Shown here piece after piece: positions 61,331 through 64,000 of a stretch of 64,000 nt of DNA. The notes beneath the pieces were generated by a model. It did no database searches, had not been told where the DNA came from, and saw only the letters and a list, made by a program, of their open reading frames with translations. This DNA comes from an uncultured Lachnospira sp. (lineage in GTDB: Bacteria; Bacillota; Clostridia; Lachnospirales; Lachnospiraceae): NCBI GenBank assembly GCA_934359185.1, contig CAKRLE010000009.1:1-64000 (forward strand), in the 5' to 3' direction. Numbering within the stretch: the stretch's first letter is position 1; every line of letters starts with the position of its first letter. A program made the translations under genes and the position numbers.

Positions 61331-62773
61331 CTATCTTTTTAGCTGATATTTCATCTTATCCTCTGGCATAATCAGACTAACCTGATCTCCCATATTCCAC
61401 AGATACTCATCATCAACTATAAGGTCATGTCCATACTCAGTTCGTACTACATAACTATAATGGTCACCTTTGTATATAAGATTGATAATCTTACCAACCA
61501 CAAGACCAGCCTCAGTGTCATCACTCATCTCAATATCATCTGGCTGTATTGACACAATAACCTTAATCCTTGATACATCAATAACCTCACCATTATCATC
61601 AACCAGTACATTATCCTTCATCTTAGACTTAGGAATAACGTCAAGTATATCACATTCAATAACCTTGCCATTGAAATCAAGTGTATAATCACTGTTAATA
61701 TCCGCAACAAAGCTTGTTGTATGGTCTTCTGCTATCATTACATGGATTCCATCTGGTTCAAGCTTCATTCCAACAACATCACCAACTGAATAGCACTTAG
61801 TTGTTCTTACAATCATTTCATATTTTCCTGATTCGACAGCAATCTCATAATGCATCCCCTTAAAAATAACAGATGTAACCTCTCCTGCAACAGTTCCTTC
61901 CTCATTATTCGTAAGAATTACATCCTCCGGTCTTACAACCACATCCACAAGAGTTCCTTCTGCAATGTCATCCATACCGGTAAATTCGCCGCCACAGAAC
62001 CGTACCTTCATATGTCCAGTCATAATACCCTTAAATATATTGCTCTCACCTATAAAATCGGCAACAAATGCATTTTTAGGTTCGTTATATATATCCTCCG
62101 GTGTGCCAATCTGCTGGATTTTACCTTCTGAAAGAACAACAATCTTATCTGACATTGTAAGTGCCTCTTCCTGGTCATGTGTCACATATATAAATGTTAT
62201 TCCGAGTCTGTCGTGCATGCTCTTTAACTCAAGCTGCATCTCTTTTCTCATCTTTAAATCAAGTGCGCCTAACGGCTCATCAAGCATAAGAATCTCAGGT
62301 TCATTAACCAAAGCCCTTGCTATAGCAATTCTTTGCTGCTGTCCACCTGAAAGCGTAGCTATTTTACGATTCTCAAAGCCTTCAAGATCAACAATTGAAA
62401 GAACTCTCTTAACCTTTTTCCTAATTTCATCCTTAGGAAGTTTCTTTAACTTTAATCCAAATGCAATGTTGTCATATATGTTCATATGTGGAAACAAAGC
62501 ATATCTTTGAAAAACAGTATTGATTGGTCTTTTATTGGCTGGCAGCCTTGATATATCCTCACCATTAAGAAGAATTTCTCCACCTGATGGAAGCTCAAAT
62601 CCAGCAATCATTCTAAGAGTTGTTGTCTTTCCACAGCCAGATGGACCTAAAAATGTAACAAACTCACCTCTTTTAACTTCAAGATTAAAATCATCTACTG
62701 CCTTGAAGCCATTATCATCATAAACTTTACTTATATGTTTTAATTCTATAATATTATCATTATTGCCAGACAT
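61331..62773 (-). CDS. potA: Polyamine ABC transporter ATPase PotA with extended C-terminus
   Basis: A 480-residue ATPase, about 100 residues longer than usual. Walker A is LGPSGCGKTTTLRM, the signature LSGGQQQRIAIARAL, and Walker B ILMLDEP. After the ABC domain (to about residue 240) two TOBE-like stretches follow: EVTSVIFKGMHYEIAVESGK at about 295 and KIINLIYKGDHYSYVVRTEY at about 430, separated by a linker. E. coli PotA has one such region per chain, so this looks like an internal duplication that may add regulation. It has a promoter at 62811-62840 and heads potABCD. Confidence 0.93.
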   Translation of the reverse strand: MSGNNDNIIELKHISKVYDDNGFKAVDDFNLEVKRGEFVTFLGPSGCGKTTTLRMIAGFELPSGGEILLNGEDISRLPANKRPINTVFQRYALFPHMNIYDNIAFGLKLKKLPKDEIRKKVKRVLSIVDLEGFENRKIATLSGGQQQRIAIARALVNEPEILMLDEPLGALDLKMRKEMQLELKSMHDRLGITFIYVTHDQEEALTMSDKIVVLSEGKIQQIGTPEDIYNEPKNAFVADFIGESNIFKGIMTGHMKVRFCGGEFTGMDDIAEGTLVDVVVRPEDVILTNNEEGTVAGEVTSVIFKGMHYEIAVESGKYEMIVRTTKCYSVGDVVGMKLEPDGIHVMIAEDHTTSFVADINSDYTLDFNGKVIECDILDVIPKSKMKDNVLVDDNGEVIDVSRIKVIVSIQPDDIEMSDDTEAGLVVGKIINLIYKGDHYSYVVRTEYGHDLIVDDEYLWNMGDQVSLIMPEDKMKYQLKR

Positions 62774-62810
62774 CGATATTCTTTCTCCTTAAAACTGAAA
62801 CTTTATCATT

Positions 62811-62840
62811 ATTTTAATATCAAAAACCAGCACAAATCAA
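62811..62840 (-). promoter_or_regulatory. Promoter of potABCD
   Basis: TTGATT (62835-62840), 18 bases, TAAAAT (62811-62816) on the minus strand, divergent from the TAXI receptor promoter. Confidence 0.58.
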
Positions 62841-62852
62841 GCACTTATTATA

Positions 62853-62880
62853 TTGATTTTTGCTAAAATTCAAGTAAAAT
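62853..62880 (+). promoter_or_regulatory. Promoter of the TAXI receptor gene
   Basis: TTGATT (62853-62858), 16 bases, TAAAAT (62875-62880). Confidence 0.55.
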
Positions 62881-62912
62881 ATTCAATAGGATACTGGAAA
62901 GGAAATTATTAT

Positions 62913-63878
62913 ATGAAACTATTCAAAAAGGCTTTCTGCCTCATAATGCTTCTCAGCCTTATTACCGCATCAGGTTGTGGCAGATTAAACCGTATACGAT
63001 TTGGAGCAGCTGATATTGGAGGTATGTACTATACGTTTGCCAGCACATACACAGCCATAGCATCAGAACAGATAGATAAATCTTCATTTGAAGTAAGAAC
63101 CACTGCCGGCTCTGTTGCAAACCTGCGTCTGCTGTCATCACGTTACATTGATTTAGGTATTGCCCAGGCAGACCTTATCGCTGATGCAGACACTGGCACA
63201 GGTGATTTTAAAGACAATGCGCTCACAGGCTATAAAGCTGTAGCCAACCTGTATACAGAAGCATGTCAGATTGTTGTCATGAAGGATTCCGGCATTAATT
63301 CTGTCGATGACCTTCAAGGCAAAAAGATAAGTATCGGTGAAGAAGAGTCAGGTACAAAAAGAAATGCTGAACAGATACTAAGTTTCAGCGGACTTACAAC
63401 AGACATCGTTGAAACTGTAAACTATAATTACACAGAGGCAGCTGAAAAGCTCACTTCTGGACAGATTGATGCATTTTTCTGTACTGCGGGAACAAGAACT
63501 ACAATTATAGAAGAGCTTGCAAGACAATATGATATCAGGCTTATAAGCATTGATGACAAATGTATAAACAAGCTTCTCGGTGCATTCCCATATTACAGCG
63601 AATGTACAATCCCGGCAGGAACTTATACAGGCCAGTCAGATGATATCAGGACAATAGGTGTTAAATCTGTTCTGCTTGCATCCGACAAGCTTTCGGATAC
63701 AATTGTAAACCAGTTAACCAAAATACTTTTTGAGCACTCAAAGGAGATTGCATATTCTACATCTCTTGATTCGGTCATTGATGTTAAGGAAGCTGTAAAA
63801 GGATTACCAGTTCCACTTCATTCAGGTGCTGCTTCTTACTATGCACAGCAGGGAATAGATACATCCTGTGCAAGATAG
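62913..63878 (+). CDS. TAXI-family solute-binding lipoprotein (TRAP-type receptor)
   Basis: A 321-residue periplasmic-type binding protein with a lipoprotein signal (CLIMLLSLITASGC) and TAXI-family features (FGAADIGGMYYTFASTYTAI, RTTAGSVANLRLLSSRYIDL, GEEESGTKRNAEQI). TAXI proteins commonly bind glutamate or dicarboxylates. The ATG at 62913 follows AAAGGAA; the longer reading begins in the promoter. No TRAP DctM-like gene follows; instead, a GltS symporter gene starts 34 bp downstream. Confidence 0.88.
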   Translation: MKLFKKAFCLIMLLSLITASGCGRLNRIRFGAADIGGMYYTFASTYTAIASEQIDKSSFEVRTTAGSVANLRLLSSRYIDLGIAQADLIADADTGTGDFKDNALTGYKAVANLYTEACQIVVMKDSGINSVDDLQGKKISIGEEESGTKRNAEQILSFSGLTTDIVETVNYNYTEAAEKLTSGQIDAFFCTAGTRTTIIEELARQYDIRLISIDDKCINKLLGAFPYYSECTIPAGTYTGQSDDIRTIGVKSVLLASDKLSDTIVNQLTKILFEHSKEIAYSTSLDSVIDVKEAVKGLPVPLHSGAASYYAQQGIDTSCAR

Positions 63879-63912
63879 CTTTACTAACAACTTATAGAAA
63901 TGAGGAATTGAG

Positions 63913-64000
63913 ATGAAAATTCAATTAGATATGTACCAGACACTTTCTGTTTCTGTCGTGGTACTTTTACTTGGTAACTACCTTAAAAAGAAAATATATT
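63913..64000 (+). CDS. Sodium/glutamate symporter GltS family (5' end only)
   Basis: The last 88 bases open a reading frame that starts MKIQLDMYQTLSVSVVVLLL and continues GNYLKKKIY to the window edge, matching the first helix and loop of GltS. GAGGAAT lies upstream of the ATG. Only 29 codons are visible, so family assignment rests on this short N-terminal pattern and on the neighbouring glutamate-type TAXI receptor gene. Confidence 0.65.
   Translation, partial: MKIQLDMYQTLSVSVVVLLLGNYLKKKIY

Overview
The window reads as chromosomal DNA from an anaerobic, AT-rich gut Firmicute of the Lachnospiraceae type (a Lachnospira/Eubacterium-like organism is my best guess, from gene content and codon style, not from a marker gene). 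Supporting signs are a pyruvate formate-lyase activase, a bile salt hydrolase-like enzyme, oleate hydratase, a molybdenum hydroxylase, an Rrf2/NifS/MnmA cluster, fructose PTS genes, and many clean sigma-A promoters with 17-base spacers and AGGAGG-like ribosome sites. No rRNA, tRNA, CRISPR array, prophage or intact insertion sequence was seen.

Layout. 1-3.1 kb: lactose-type operon (GPH symporter, then a GH2 beta-galactosidase cut by the window edge). 3.3-6.6 kb: a 27-codon ORF, a LysR regulator, and divergent genes for an unknown protein plus a ThrE-type exporter. 7.0-11.1 kb: one operon with a ThiE-phosphatase fusion, mnmA, an Rrf2 regulator and nifS. 11.3-12.8 kb: sodium:solute symporter. 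13.3-19.8 kb: signalling operon with an HD-GYP response regulator and two hybrid histidine kinases, one fused to a DegV domain. 20.1-24.6 kb: oleate hydratase, then a TetR regulator divergent from a MATE pump. 24.7-33.8 kb: a coherent molybdenum/purine island (three-subunit xanthine-dehydrogenase-type hydroxylase, a MolABC-like metal-oxyanion ABC transporter, an NTPase-MocA fusion for cofactor maturation, and a purine permease).

33.9-40.8 kb: three Nudix genes (one fused to a pyrophosphatase-like domain), gltX, a large RelA/SpoT-domain protein, pflA and a decayed prolyl-tRNA deacylase gene. 40.9-47.8 kb: KDPG aldolase, a YgiQ radical SAM protein, glycerol kinase, homoserine dehydrogenase and an orphan eukaryotic-style HisA. 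47.9-52.0 kb: fructose operon (fruK, fruA, HPr, DeoR). 52.1-54.3 kb: a radical SAM/DUF4130 DNA-repair pair under two LexA-like boxes. 54.6-58.2 kb: two MATE pumps and a bile salt hydrolase-like enzyme. 58.3-62.8 kb: potABCD. 62.9-64.0 kb: a TAXI solute receptor followed by the start of a GltS symporter.

The most unusual feature is a pair of intergenic elements (about 22.26-22.55 kb, minus; 46.60-46.90 kb, plus). Each has a 144-nt core, about 80 percent identical between copies by hand alignment with at least eight compensatory base-pair changes. The core is enclosed by 75-77 bp arms that are essentially perfectly self-complementary within a copy but unrelated between copies. Each has a 17-spaced promoter at its 5' arm. 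I read them as two members of a structured RNA family that I do not recognise. Other non-coding signals include a second dispersed repeat family (6.9 and 13.2 kb), a hairpin-plus-T-run leader before a MATE gene, and several operator-like repeats at promoters.
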